Assembly (NCBI GenBank): GCA_019634385.1
Contig: JAHQVK010000137.1
Coordinates: 1 to 43,510 of the forward strand
Direction of reading: 5' to 3'
Source of the DNA: Myxococcales bacterium
Lineage (GTDB): Bacteria; Myxococcota; Kuafuiibacteriia; Kuafuiibacteriales; Kuafuiibacteriaceae
Length of the DNA stretch: 43,510 nt
The position numbers were made by a program, and so were the translations under genes. The notes under the pieces are model-generated. The model made no database searches. It was not told the origin of the DNA and saw only the letters and a program-made list of their open reading frames with translations. Each line of letters begins with the position of its first letter. The stretch's first letter is position 1. Below, in pieces: positions 27,093-35,848 of this stretch.

Positions 27093-28915
27093 GCAAGATT
27101 ATCGGCATCGATCTAGGTACCACCAATTCGTGTGTTTCGGTGATGGACGGCGGTGAAGCTGTTGTCATACCCAATGCAGAGGGTAGCCGAACCACACCAT
27201 CTATGGTGGCTTTCACGGAATCGGGTGAACGCTTAGTTGGTCAGATAGCCAAACGCCAGGCAGTAACCAACGCCGCGAACTCCATCGCATCCGTGAAACG
27301 GTATATCGGCAGAGGCTTTACTTCTGACGAAGTACAACGCGACATCAGCCGTGCCGCTTACCAGGTGACCGAAGCCGACAATGGGGAAGCATGGATACGC
27401 ATCAGAGATAAATCCTATTCCCCACAAGAGTTATCCGCCATGGTGCTCATGAAGATGAAAGAAACCGCGGAGGACTATCTTGGAGAGGAAGTCAGTGAGT
27501 CGGTAATTACCGTTCCGGCATACTTTAACGATGCGCAACGACAGGCGACCAAGGACGCTGGTCGAATTGCCGGCCTCAACGTTCATCGTATCATCAACGA
27601 ACCTACTGCAGCTGCCCTCGCCTACGGCTTAGAAAAAAAAGAGGCCATCAAAGTCGCGGTATATGATCTGGGGGGAGGTACTTTCGATATATCCGTTCTT
27701 CAATTGGGAGAAGGGGTATTCGAAGTACTTTCCACCAACGGAGACACCCATCTAGGCGGAGATGATTTTGATTTAGAAGTCATCAGCTATCTAGCCAAAC
27801 ATTTTGCCGAAACGAATGATGGCATCGACCTTCGTAAAGATGCCATGGCTCTTCAACGGCTTAAAGAGGCCGCCGAAAAGGCCAAACACGAACTCTCCTC
27901 TTCAACCGATACCGATATCAATCTACCATTTATCATGGCCGATGCGTCGGGGCCTAAACACCTCAATATAACTATCACTCGGCAAGAACTTGAACAAATG
28001 GTAGAGCCACTGATTCAGCGTTCTTTAGCCCCCTGCAAACAAGCTTTGCAGGATGCTAACGTAAGTTCAGAGAATATAGACGAAGTGTTGTTGGTTGGGG
28101 GCCAAACCAGAATGCCGCGCATCCAACAAGTTGTGCGGTCATTTTTCGACATCGAACCAAACCGGAAAATCAATCCGGATGAAGTGGTTGCCATCGGTGC
28201 CGCGATTCAAGGTGGTGTCTTAAAAGGTGAAGTCAAAGATGTCCTATTATTGGACGTGAACCCCCTCTCTTTGGGGGTTGAGACTGCAGGAGGTGTATTC
28301 ACCCCCATCATCCAACGAAACACCACCATTCCCGCCAAGAGATCTATGGTTTTTTCTACCGCAATGGACAATCAACCGATCGTAGATGTCCATGTTCTTC
28401 AAGGTGAACGGCCAATGGCAGAGGACAATAAAACTCTAGGCCGATTCCAACTTGTTGGTATTCCTCCAGCACCTCGAGGTGTTCCCCAGATCGAGGTTGC
28501 CCTCGATATCGACGCTAATGGTATCGTTCATGTATCTGCGAAAGACCTGGGTACTGGCAAATCACAACAGGTTAAAATCATAGCTTCTTCCGGCCTCACG
28601 GAAGAAGAAATTGAGCGCATGGTGCAGCAAGCAGAATCCTCTAAACAAAAAGATGCGGACAAAAAGCGCCTTGCAGATCTAAAGAATATGGCGGACGGTC
28701 TCGTTTATACCACAGAAAAATCTTTGGAAGAGTATGCTTCGATGCTGACTCCTCGCGATATATCCGAAATACGTGAGGACTTAGAAAGTTTACGGTCAGT
28801 ATATGAAACTGGGGATATCGAACGAATCCAGGCCGCAATACAACGCCTTGAGGGGTCATCTCACCGTATCGCAGAAGCGATGTATCAAGAGGCCCTCGAC
28901 GAGGAGAATGAATAA
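27089..28915 (+). CDS. dnaK: Chaperone protein DnaK (Hsp70)
   Basis: All Hsp70 signatures are present: [18 protein letters not shown] at the N-terminus, [26 protein letters not shown], and [15 protein letters not shown] substrate-binding domain follows, with the interdomain linker [13 protein letters not shown]. The product is 608 residues, about 30 shorter than E. coli DnaK, because it stops right after the helical lid ([14 protein letters not shown]) and lacks the usual Gly-rich linker and acidic EEV-type tail. It is translationally coupled to grpE. dnaJ, often next in this gene order, is absent here; asd follows after 3 bp instead. Confidence 0.96.
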   Translation: MSKIIGIDLGTTNSCVSVMDGGEAVVIPNAEGSRTTPSMVAFTESGERLVGQIAKRQAVTNAANSIASVKRYIGRGFTSDEVQRDISRAAYQVTEADNGEAWIRIRDKSYSPQELSAMVLMKMKETAEDYLGEEVSESVITVPAYFNDAQRQATKDAGRIAGLNVHRIINEPTAAALAYGLEKKEAIKVAVYDLGGGTFDISVLQLGEGVFEVLSTNGDTHLGGDDFDLEVISYLAKHFAETNDGIDLRKDAMALQRLKEAAEKAKHELSSSTDTDINLPFIMADASGPKHLNITITRQELEQMVEPLIQRSLAPCKQALQDANVSSENIDEVLLVGGQTRMPRIQQVVRSFFDIEPNRKINPDEVVAIGAAIQGGVLKGEVKDVLLLDVNPLSLGVETAGGVFTPIIQRNTTIPAKRSMVFSTAMDNQPIVDVHVLQGERPMAEDNKTLGRFQLVGIPPAPRGVPQIEVALDIDANGIVHVSAKDLGTGKSQQVKIIASSGLTEEEIERMVQQAESSKQKDADKKRLADLKNMADGLVYTTEKSLEEYASMLTPRDISEIREDLESLRSVYETGDIERIQAAIQRLEGSSHRIAEAMYQEALDEENE

Positions 28916-28918
28916 CAA

Positions 28919-29995
28919 ATGAGCATACGATGCGCAATAGTTGGCGCTACGGGCATTGCTGGCCAACAATTTTTATCAGCTCTTATACAGCACCCTTTCT
29001 TTAAAGTTGTTCGCCTAGCTGCCTCTTCCAAAAGCGCAGGTAAAAACTATCGTGAAGCAATCCGTCAGGAAGATGGGCAAGTATCATGGTACGTGGAGCC
29101 TGACTATCTCAATACCTACGCTGACATGATGGTGGAAGACGCAGCAACGATGCCCCTGGAGGGGTTGGACCTAGTTTTTTCCGCTGTTGAATCCAGTGCT
29201 GCCCGAGACCTTGAAACTCGTTACGCTGAGCATCTTCCAGTCATCAGCACCACAAGCGCATATAGATATGAGACCGATGTACCAATCATCATACCCGCGG
29301 CAAACGGCGGTCACGCACAGCTTATTCACACTCAGCGCACAGCTCGTAAATGGAGAGGCTTTGTAGTTCCAGGTCCAAATTGCACCACAACCGGCCTCGC
29401 TATTGCTCTTGCACCGCTGCACCGAGCCTTCGGCGTCGATCGAGTCATCATGACATCTCTTCAGGCGGTTTCCGGAGCTGGTCGGTCTCCAGGAGTGGGC
29501 TCCATGGACATAGTAGACAATATCGTTCCGTACATTCCGAACGAAGAGGGGAAAGTCGAACGAGAGACGCAAAAAATACTGGGTCAGCTCGCCGCTGAGG
29601 CCATTGACCCCGCCAACTTTCCCATTTCTGCGACCTGCACTCGGGTGCCAGTCCTAGAAGCTCATACCGAGACCGTTTACGCGGCTCTCTCTAAGCCCGC
29701 CTCACTTGCTGAAGTTCGCGAAGCTATGACCACTTTTGGTGGAGACATAAATCCCAGTACCCATCCCTCGGCCCCCAAACAATGGATCACGCTTCATGAC
29801 GATCCATTTAGACCACAACCAAGAGTGGACCGAGATGTCGACGGAGGTATGACCACCAGCGTTGGCCGACTGCGCGAAGAAACCGTATTAGGTATCGGCG
29901 TGAAATTCGTGCTGGTCTCGCACAATACAAAAATGGGGGCCGCCAAAGGCGCACTTCTAGTGGCAGAAGATTTAAGACTGCGCGGCTTTCTATAA
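28919..29995 (+). CDS. asd: Aspartate-semialdehyde dehydrogenase (archaeal/fungal-type)
   Basis: The enzyme reduces aspartyl-4-phosphate to aspartate semialdehyde with NADPH, the branch point to Lys/diaminopimelate, Thr and Met. The 358-residue sequence begins with a Rossmann motif (CAIVGATGIAGQQFL) and has the active-site cysteine C155 in VPGPNCTTTGLAIAL, followed by LQAVSGAGRSPGV and CTRVPVLEAHTE. The PNCTTTGL form and overall length fit the archaeal/fungal subgroup rather than the E. coli one. It starts 3 bp after the dnaK stop, so it is probably on the heat-shock transcript, an unusual partner. A hairpin follows its stop codon. Confidence 0.92.
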   Translation: MSIRCAIVGATGIAGQQFLSALIQHPFFKVVRLAASSKSAGKNYREAIRQEDGQVSWYVEPDYLNTYADMMVEDAATMPLEGLDLVFSAVESSAARDLETRYAEHLPVISTTSAYRYETDVPIIIPAANGGHAQLIHTQRTARKWRGFVVPGPNCTTTGLAIALAPLHRAFGVDRVIMTSLQAVSGAGRSPGVGSMDIVDNIVPYIPNEEGKVERETQKILGQLAAEAIDPANFPISATCTRVPVLEAHTETVYAALSKPASLAEVREAMTTFGGDINPSTHPSAPKQWITLHDDPFRPQPRVDRDVDGGMTTSVGRLREETVLGIGVKFVLVSHNTKMGAAKGALLVAEDLRLRGFL

Positions 29996-30015
29996 GGGCT
30001 GAGGCTCAGCCTTTC
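29996..30015 (+). terminator. Candidate terminator after asd
   Basis: GGGCTGAGGCTCAGCC directly follows the asd stop codon and can form a 5-7 bp GC-rich stem, followed by a weak T-stretch (TTTCATT). Position and composition suggest the end of the grpE-dnaK-asd transcript, although the T-run is poor. Confidence 0.5.
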
Positions 30016-30052
30016 ATTGCGAAACAGCTATGAGGCTCTCTAACATACCCCC

Positions 30053-30868
30053 ATGCTATTGAGGGCTCGTACCAGCGACCAAGCATCTGCTCTATCGATG
30101 TGTGCTCGCCTACCTACACAGCCCATCCAAGTAGCGGCGTGGATTCATGACGGTGGGCTGCTCAGATCCCCCTCTACTAGCGTCCTCTACCTCGAGTCAT
30201 CGGGAGGCGGTTTAGCTTTCATTTCCGAGCTAGGCGTCGTTATGCCCCACTTGCAACAAAACGAGAATATTTCTGAACTGGCGTGGCGTATCGGCTCTTC
30301 CGCTCGAGTTGTGGTTGGTCCAAGCAAAACAACCAAAATGCTTTGGTCCCAACTTGAGAAGTATGGGGCGGCAGCAAGATTAGTACGTGACCAGATTCAC
30401 TATTCGATCACATCTGCCACCTTTCGCGAGTACCCTCACAATGTATCCTTAAGCATTGCCTCCCTAAGTGATCTACCAGACATTGTTGATGCATCTGCGC
30501 GCATGGCCATTGAGGAATCTCAAGATGATCCCGCCAGTCGCAATCCAAAGGCATTTCGGACCCGTATTGCTGGCCGCCTACTGCACCGCAGAGATTTTAT
30601 CCTCCGCCAAGGTAAGAAAATTGTTTTCAAAGGGAACGTCTGTGCCCTGAGTCCTTGTGGTGGGCACATCGAGGGCATCTACACCCTTCCCCATGCCCGA
30701 GGACAAGGCATTGGACGCGCGGGCATCACATGGATTACGCGTTGGATCCTAGCTCAAAGCCATCGTGCAACCCTCCTGGTAAACAAAGACAATGTAGTTG
30801 CAAGACGGCTGTACGAATCTATCGGTTTCCGTCAATCATATCCAAGTCGTACCGTGCTCGCCAGATAG
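30053..30868 (+). CDS. GNAT-family N-acetyltransferase
   Basis: The 271-residue cytosolic protein has a C-terminal GNAT fold (about 130-271) with acetyl-CoA-binding motif A in IEGIYTLPHARGQGIGRAG and the late LLVNKDNVVARRLYESIGF helix. The N-terminal 130 residues form a second, degenerate domain, as in acetyltransferases with an N-terminal regulatory GNAT-like half. The acceptor substrate cannot be predicted. It is 57 bp downstream of asd and probably independently expressed, given the hairpin between them. Confidence 0.8.
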   Translation: MLLRARTSDQASALSMCARLPTQPIQVAAWIHDGGLLRSPSTSVLYLESSGGGLAFISELGVVMPHLQQNENISELAWRIGSSARVVVGPSKTTKMLWSQLEKYGAAARLVRDQIHYSITSATFREYPHNVSLSIASLSDLPDIVDASARMAIEESQDDPASRNPKAFRTRIAGRLLHRRDFILRQGKKIVFKGNVCALSPCGGHIEGIYTLPHARGQGIGRAGITWITRWILAQSHRATLLVNKDNVVARRLYESIGFRQSYPSRTVLAR

Positions 30869-30940
30869 GTCGTATCCCCCTCGATGCCACCGTCCTGTCG
30901 GCCAGCTAGGGCATCAACTAAGGTTGAGCTCCCCAGTTAC

Positions 30941-31870
30941 TTAATAGTCTAGAGGCAGCCGCAGCGGCTTCAGTGTCTGCTGTTGCAACAAGAAGCCTTG
31001 CTCAATAAGAGCTCTCACAACAACCCGCAAACATCTCTCCAGCTGCGGCAGATCCAATCGCTCACCGTCTGCAAAACGGACCAACAACTCATTAGTCTCG
31101 TCCAGCGACAATAGCTTTTCCAGTGCCTCTCGCTGACGTTGCGCATCTTCACCTAGTACCACCTCAACCTTTGGTATATCGGTTGGTAAGATTGCTGCGT
31201 TCAGATGTACAGAAGCGGGAGAGCTAGTCACGGTAGACCCATCACTCGCTGCGGGGAGAAGTTCGCGCGTGGGTATGCCATCTAAAAGAGGAGGAGCAAA
31301 CGCCCCCTGCCTAGAGCGTAATTCCGTGTACGCTGGTCGCTCACTAACGTCAGTCGATTCGTGCTGCCATGATTCCCATTCGCTGGCATCCAGCACCACC
31401 GTAAACATCTCATCGTCGGACTCGCCATCACAAGCCACAGACGAGGCATATGCGGTCCGGATCGCTAATTGAAGTTCGGATTCCTCTGCAACCATCCACC
31501 GAACAATAATCCCGTCCAAAGAGAGAGCCCGAACCAGCTGAGCGGCCCTAGCATGCAGAGGATCAGCGCAAGCAATCAGCACACTATTTCGGCCATTTTC
31601 GACAGTACGTTGCAGGGGTAAGGCTCGAGCTTCTATCGCCCGTTCCCGAGACAAGATCTTGCGAGCCTCTGGTGACGAGCGCACCTCGTCGGGCTGCCAT
31701 CGAGGGAAGCCCAACCGCTCCACAAACGCTCTAACAATCTGGGTTTCATCAACGAAACCAGCCTCTACTAAAACTGTGCCTAATCTTTTTCCAGATGCTT
31801 GTCGCTCCTGGAGGCCATAGCAAAGTTGCGCATGGTTAAGCAGCCCTAGCTCAACCAGCAGCGTGCCCAA
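30941..31870 (-). CDS. Orphan MshEN/GspE N-terminal-domain protein
   Basis: The first ~150 residues match the N-terminal domain of type II secretion/type IV pilus ATPases: MGTLLVELGLLNHAQLCYGLQERQASGKRLGTVLVEAGFVDETQI and FVERLGFPRW, followed by ALPLQRTVENGRNSVLIACADPL. These domains bind cyclic di-GMP in some proteins (MshEN), through RLGxxL...L repeats. No Walker motifs or ATPase domain follow; residues 150-309 are low-complexity then helical. It may be a regulatory adaptor of a pilus/secretion system. The TTG start is uncertain and a few upstream codons could belong to it. It is divergent from btaA. Confidence 0.75.
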   Translation of the reverse strand: MGTLLVELGLLNHAQLCYGLQERQASGKRLGTVLVEAGFVDETQIVRAFVERLGFPRWQPDEVRSSPEARKILSRERAIEARALPLQRTVENGRNSVLIACADPLHARAAQLVRALSLDGIIVRWMVAEESELQLAIRTAYASSVACDGESDDEMFTVVLDASEWESWQHESTDVSERPAYTELRSRQGAFAPPLLDGIPTRELLPAASDGSTVTSSPASVHLNAAILPTDIPKVEVVLGEDAQRQREALEKLLSLDETNELLVRFADGERLDLPQLERCLRVVVRALIEQGFLLQQQTLKPLRLPLDY

Positions 31871-32121
31871 GCGGTCTTGTCCGCTGTTTCCTTCCCTTCG
31901 CAGACTAGTAGTTCCCCCTCACACGAATTTACAAGGATGTCCGCTGATTTGGCAAGGCTTGTCAAAGCCTTGACCGTGAACACAAACTCACTGCCTCCTA
32001 TTCGCCATCAAGAATTTGATTCTGAAACTAGCCAAATTGCTACGACAATGTGGAGTCATGCTCAGCTACCTTGCCTACGTAGCACGACTGGTATAGGCAG
32101 CTCGAAGATTTCGAGTATCCT
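31871..32121. other. Divergent intergenic region before btaA
   Basis: These 251 bp separate the MshEN-domain gene (minus) from btaA (plus) and must contain the btaAB promoter. A perfect 20-bp palindrome lies in it (separate entry). No consensus Pho box or sigma-54 promoter could be defended by eye. Confidence 0.5.
31953..31972. promoter_or_regulatory. 20-bp palindrome upstream of btaAB, candidate operator
   Basis: CAAGGCTTGTCAAAGCCTTG has perfect 8-bp arms (CAAGGCTT/AAGCCTTG) around GTCA. It lies about 150 bp before the btaA start and 83 bp before the divergent MshEN gene start. The symmetry fits a dimeric regulator; no regulator family is assigned. Confidence 0.45.
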
Positions 32122-33258
32122 ATGTCACTTCGCAACTTTGCCTTCCAGCGGGCATTCGCCAAACTGTTCGTATACAATATCCTGTTCGAGGACTCCGAAT
32201 CCGACGAGAGATACCTCGGTTTGGATGAGAACTCGTCGATTCTTTCGATTACGGGAGCGGGCTGTGGCGTAGCAAGCATGATGAGCCGACGTCCCCAACG
32301 GCTCGATGCCGTAGACATCAATCGTCATCACTTGGCCCTCGCTGGACTCAAAGTGATTGGAGCTCAGCACCTAGCGGACTACGATATATTTTACCAGCTG
32401 CTGGGCCGAGGCTATCTACCGAAAGACGCTCAAGGTACTGTCGCTTCTCTCGGTGAGCATATGCCCGCTTGGATGGCAAACTACTGGCGGAGGCACTGGC
32501 GACGATTCTCACGCAACTCCATTTACATGCAGGGCCTAACGTCCCGCATGCTGATGGGTTTAAGAAAAATGTCTGGTACAGACGCCTTGTGGTTGACGGA
32601 TCTCATCGAGGCCCCTGTGGAGGAGAGGGAACGAGCAATAGATGCTAAGATCACTCCGGTATTGACCAGTCCCTTTGTTCGAATGTTGATGGCATCACCT
32701 ATTCAGCTCCTGGCTCTAGGTATCAACTTCAACCAACGGGATAAAATATTGGAGAGTGAGGGTGATGAAAACCTGATGGAGTTCTATGTTAATCACCTTA
32801 AACGACTAGCTCATACCGATCTCGCGACCAACTGGTTCGTTTGGCATGCCGCAACCGGGCACTTTAATCACGACCATCCGGACGCAGTACCCCCGTACCT
32901 TCGACGGGATCGCCATGAGCGCTCGTCGGACACTAGTCCTACAACGGTCCGGTTCCATCACGGGAATATCTTCGATCGACTGGAAAACGCCGGCACAAAC
33001 ACCTGGACACACTACACACTATGTGACGCCCCCGATTGGATGCCCCAAGACGTCCAGTCTAAATTGCTTGATGAGATTTTTCGGACCAGTAAAGATGGAG
33101 CTATTGTTCTCGCCCGATCTGTCGAGCAGGACTCATTCATTGAGCGTATAGATGACGGTAAACGATTCCAACTCCTAGAGAATGAATCTAACAGAGCCAC
33201 AATGGAAGATCGTAGTCGTCAATACCGTCGCGTAGATTTTTTCCGGGTGAACCATTGA
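32122..33258 (+). CDS. btaA: BtaA-like S-adenosylmethionine:diacylglycerol 3-amino-3-carboxypropyltransferase
   Basis: This 378-residue DUF3419/BtaA-family protein should move the aminocarboxypropyl group of S-adenosylmethionine to diacylglycerol, making diacylglycerylhomoserine, the first step to the betaine lipid DGTS. Visible family features are FVYNILFEDSESDERYLGLDENSSILSITGAGCG, where the usual YNxxxEDPxxD block and SAM loop are recognisable, then VDINRHHLALAGLK and, near the C-terminus, a second Rossmann-like half with DAPDWM. Its stop overlaps the btaB start (TTGA), giving the classical btaA-btaB pair seen in Rhodobacter. Betaine lipids replace phospholipids under phosphate limitation. 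Confidence 0.85.
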   Translation: MSLRNFAFQRAFAKLFVYNILFEDSESDERYLGLDENSSILSITGAGCGVASMMSRRPQRLDAVDINRHHLALAGLKVIGAQHLADYDIFYQLLGRGYLPKDAQGTVASLGEHMPAWMANYWRRHWRRFSRNSIYMQGLTSRMLMGLRKMSGTDALWLTDLIEAPVEERERAIDAKITPVLTSPFVRMLMASPIQLLALGINFNQRDKILESEGDENLMEFYVNHLKRLAHTDLATNWFVWHAATGHFNHDHPDAVPPYLRRDRHERSSDTSPTTVRFHHGNIFDRLENAGTNTWTHYTLCDAPDWMPQDVQSKLLDEIFRTSKDGAIVLARSVEQDSFIERIDDGKRFQLLENESNRATMEDRSRQYRRVDFFRVNH

Positions 33259-33875
33259 GCGATTCAGCACGTGAGGACCACCGTGCCTTCTTGAACCGAT
33301 ATTACGGAGTCTCTCGTCGTATCTATGATCTAACTCGGCGATACTTCCTCCTAGGTCGTGAGGCCGCCATCGCTCATCTAGTAGAGGAACAATGGGAGAC
33401 GTTGATTGAAGTTGGACCAGGTACCGGTCGGAACCTCAGAAAGTTGAAAAACAAACGTCCCAACGCCTCGTACGGTGGTGTTGAGGCGAGCGATGCTATG
33501 TTAGAGCACGCCAAAATCAAGGTGCCATTTGCTCGCATGGTCCATGGGTTTGCTGAGACTGCGGATATGACCAGTATTCTAGGTAAAGCACCCGATCGTA
33601 TTCTTTTTGCTTACTGTCTATCTATGGTACAAGAACCTCTTGCGGCTTTAGAGCACTGCCGTCGCCAACTCGCGCCAGGGGGTGAAGTTGTGGTTGTTGA
33701 CTTCGGCGATCTCAGCGGATGGCCATCCATACCCCGAGAATATTTCCGGAGCTTCTTAGACACCTTTCACGTCCGACCTCTGCCCTCTTCTGAGCTCGAA
33801 AGCTTGGCTTTTTGGCATACGCACGGCCGCGGGCAGTATTGGTCAATGTTCCGTTTCAGTCCTCTTGAGCCTTAG
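33255..33875 (+). CDS. btaB: BtaB-like SAM-dependent N-methyltransferase
   Basis: The 206-residue class I methyltransferase has motif I IEVGPGTGRNL, the acidic YGGVEASDAML strand, ILFAYCLSMV and GEVVVVDFGD. Next to BtaA it should add three methyl groups to the homoserine nitrogen of diacylglycerylhomoserine to yield DGTS. Size and the YYGVSRRIYDLTRRYFLLGRE N-terminus agree with BtaB proteins. It begins at TTG, overlapping the btaA stop. Element A begins at its stop codon (33873-33875), so the transcript runs into repeat DNA. Confidence 0.85.
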   Translation: MSDSAREDHRAFLNRYYGVSRRIYDLTRRYFLLGREAAIAHLVEEQWETLIEVGPGTGRNLRKLKNKRPNASYGGVEASDAMLEHAKIKVPFARMVHGFAETADMTSILGKAPDRILFAYCLSMVQEPLAALEHCRRQLAPGGEVVVVDFGDLSGWPSIPREYFRSFLDTFHVRPLPSSELESLAFWHTHGRGQYWSMFRFSPLEP

Positions 33876-34046
33876 CAGCCGGTTGATCTAGCCCTGCACG
33901 CATCTATCGGCCAGTCTTTCCGTGAAACGTCCTGACCACTAAGTCTCTCCTCGGTCACGTACCGCCAGGTACGCTCGCCTCGTCGTCAGAGCGTTTAACG
34001 AAAAGCCGGCCTCGATAGTTACACACATGGCCAAATCAACCGGCTG
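33875..34046 (-). repeat. Element A, right copy (intact, inverted relative to left copy)
   Basis: Its ends are inverted repeats (GCAGCCGGTTGAT at 33875-33887, ATCAACCGGCTG at 34035-34046). The reverse complement of 33875-34028 equals 1-91 plus 268-335 of this window, except that element C is absent here. It abuts the btaB stop codon (TA of TAG). No coding capacity. It is a second family of short TA-associated elements. Confidence 0.75.
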
Positions 34047-34057
34047 TTTGGACCTAT

Positions 34058-34083
34058 CTTTAACATCGGACTTTAACATCGGA
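34058..34083. repeat. 13-bp tandem repeat
   Basis: CTTTAACATCGGA is present twice in direct succession (34058-34070, 34071-34083), between element A and element B. It is probably slippage; no function is evident. Confidence 0.85.
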
Positions 34084-34112
34084 CGTGCTCGTTTTTCGCT
34101 CGGTCCCGATTA

Positions 34113-34294
34113 GGGCGTGTCTTTACCCTCCGGCTGTGGAGATAACGCCGTAGCCCGCGCTTGTGAGGGGTCGGCCACGGAGGGAGGGTACGGGATGTAC
34201 CCTCCCGAGGGAACCGAAAGGGGGGCGAAGCCACCGACCCTTCACAAACACGGGATACAAGTCAGAACGCGGTCCGGACGGGAAAGGCACGCCC
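34113..34294. repeat. Element B, right copy (182 bp)
   Basis: It is identical in length and orientation to the copy at 336-517, with GGGCGTGTCTTTACCCTCCGG at the left and GGCACGCCC at the right; TA precedes it (34111-34112). In this copy the internal stem GGGAGGGTAC/GTACCCTCCC (about 34182-34206) is perfect, while in the left copy it is broken. GGATACAAGTCAGAACGCGG (34253-34272) is unchanged between copies. It again lies just beyond the stop of a minus-strand gene (15 bp). Confidence 0.75.
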
Positions 34295-34309
34295 TCAGAC
34301 GTATTCCGC

Positions 34310-35743
34310 CTAACAAGGTATTAGTACGCCTCGTAAAATCTCTTCCAGATCTTCGGAGCACGCATTAGGTATCCGATAGCGCTCCAGAATACGTTGATTT
34401 GCTTGTTGGGCTTGCCCCATATTCATGAGAATCTTACCCCCATAGCTCGTCCGAATTTCTAGATCCTCTGAACAAGAAGTCTGAGCTAAGATTCTCGCCA
34501 TATCTTGAATATCCACCGGTTGTTTTCCGTTGATAGATAAGACCGTTGTTTCCGTGAACTGTTGATAACCAACATTAACTTCGTCCGCAAGCACCTGCGA
34601 AACGACAACAATTCCCTGGCATTCTTTTGTAGGCAACCCCTCATAGTAGATATGAAGAAGTTCTTTGGGCGCCTGGTGCCACCACTTCGACCATGCCTCT
34701 AAGAAATCACGTGACAGCGGCTGAAGAACAATACCTCCGCAAATGATATAGATAGGATTCTGTTCATATCGACTACAACCCACCAGTCGCGCGTCTTCTT
34801 TCAACAGCAGCTGTAGTTCGTGAGCCTCCCCATCCCGTTGAATACGAGCTTGAACCGTGTCACCGATATGATGATCACCCAACACAACATCAAATGCGGT
34901 GCGAATGTGTCCTTGATAGAGAACCGTAGCATTTTCAGCCACTGCATAGCCATCTAGGTGCAGGAGGACATCTCCTTCCTGTATGTATCCGAAGGCGCTA
35001 CTTCCATATGCTATGCCCGTAACAAGAACTCCCCCTTCACTTCGCCCCAACCCATATCGACGCCGAAGGGCTGGGTTTTCCATTTTCATGGTCCGAATTC
35101 CTAACCCGGGTAGGCGGGTGGAACACCGATTACGCACCGCAGACAGAAAGTGACGAATAAGGGGCACCGGAACGATCTCACCTATAGCCTCCGCACCTTC
35201 GCGAGTCTGAAAGGCGATCCCCACGACCCGATTACTATCGATTACCGGTCCCCCGCTATTGCCATCGTTAATGGCAGCATCCACCGTGACCGCCAGTGCG
35301 TTTCGCTGCGAATGGGCGTACTCCTGCACCTCTATGCGCGAAACAACCCCCTCCGTGATCGAGACTTCTTCACCTCCAACCGGATACCCAACCACAGAAA
35401 CGCGATCTTGAATCCGAGGTAATTCGCCAAGCTCCGCTACTGGAACCGCATCTAGGTAGTTTGCATCACCACGGTTGTCACCCAATGCTCGTACTTCAAG
35501 GAGGGCCAAGTCCAAGTCGTGTGAAATCGCCACAATGTGAGCCACAACTTTGGTCGGATCGTTAAGCTTCTGAATCTGAACAAACGTTGCATTCGCAACC
35601 ACGTGCGCACCGGTAAGCACCTGTCCGGGGCCAATAACCACACCGGAACCGGACGAGCTGGATGGGGAAGTCCCCATCCACGGAGCGTCATAGTCTGGTT
35701 TCTGCGTGGTCGCGTGCACCTTCACAACGGAGCGAAAAGTCAT
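34310..35743 (-). CDS. Deg/HtrA-like trypsin-fold serine protease with PDZ region
   Basis: The 477-residue protein has a trypsin-like protease domain with the triad H47 (LTGAHVV), D78 (HDLDLALLEV) and S163 (NDGNSGGPV), a normal Deg arrangement. This is followed by a PDZ domain (about 215-310, GLGIRTMKMENPALRRRYGL...GVLVTGIAYGSSAFGYIQEGDVLLHLDG) and a further C-terminal domain with a PDZ-like stretch (VVSQVLADEVNVGYQQF...LSINGKQPV). It resembles plant DEG9/10-type enzymes more than periplasmic DegP. No signal peptide or membrane anchor is visible at the ATG start (MTFRSVVKVHATT), so a cytosolic location is suggested unless the start is wrong. It is divergent from a lipoprotein gene. Confidence 0.85.
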   Translation of the reverse strand: MTFRSVVKVHATTQKPDYDAPWMGTSPSSSSGSGVVIGPGQVLTGAHVVANATFVQIQKLNDPTKVVAHIVAISHDLDLALLEVRALGDNRGDANYLDAVPVAELGELPRIQDRVSVVGYPVGGEEVSITEGVVSRIEVQEYAHSQRNALAVTVDAAINDGNSGGPVIDSNRVVGIAFQTREGAEAIGEIVPVPLIRHFLSAVRNRCSTRLPGLGIRTMKMENPALRRRYGLGRSEGGVLVTGIAYGSSAFGYIQEGDVLLHLDGYAVAENATVLYQGHIRTAFDVVLGDHHIGDTVQARIQRDGEAHELQLLLKEDARLVGCSRYEQNPIYIICGGIVLQPLSRDFLEAWSKWWHQAPKELLHIYYEGLPTKECQGIVVVSQVLADEVNVGYQQFTETTVLSINGKQPVDIQDMARILAQTSCSEDLEIRTSYGGKILMNMGQAQQANQRILERYRIPNACSEDLEEILRGVLIPC

Positions 35744-35848
35744 GGGCTAGGCACCAGAGCGAAAAAGTACCCTGATGTCCAAAGCCGAGCGTCACCATCG
35801 TCAACCACCCTCTCAAAGGATCTTCATTTCCAGCCGAATGGTAAGCTA

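Noticed and set aside
31953-31980. Pho box upstream of btaA
   Set aside because: CTTG-type repeats spaced 11 bp are present, but they are part of the palindrome and do not match the CTGTCAT-type consensus well.
1-34294. Composite transposon bounded by the repeat clusters
   Set aside because: The 34 kb between them are core genes and no transposase is present; the repeats are independent short elements.
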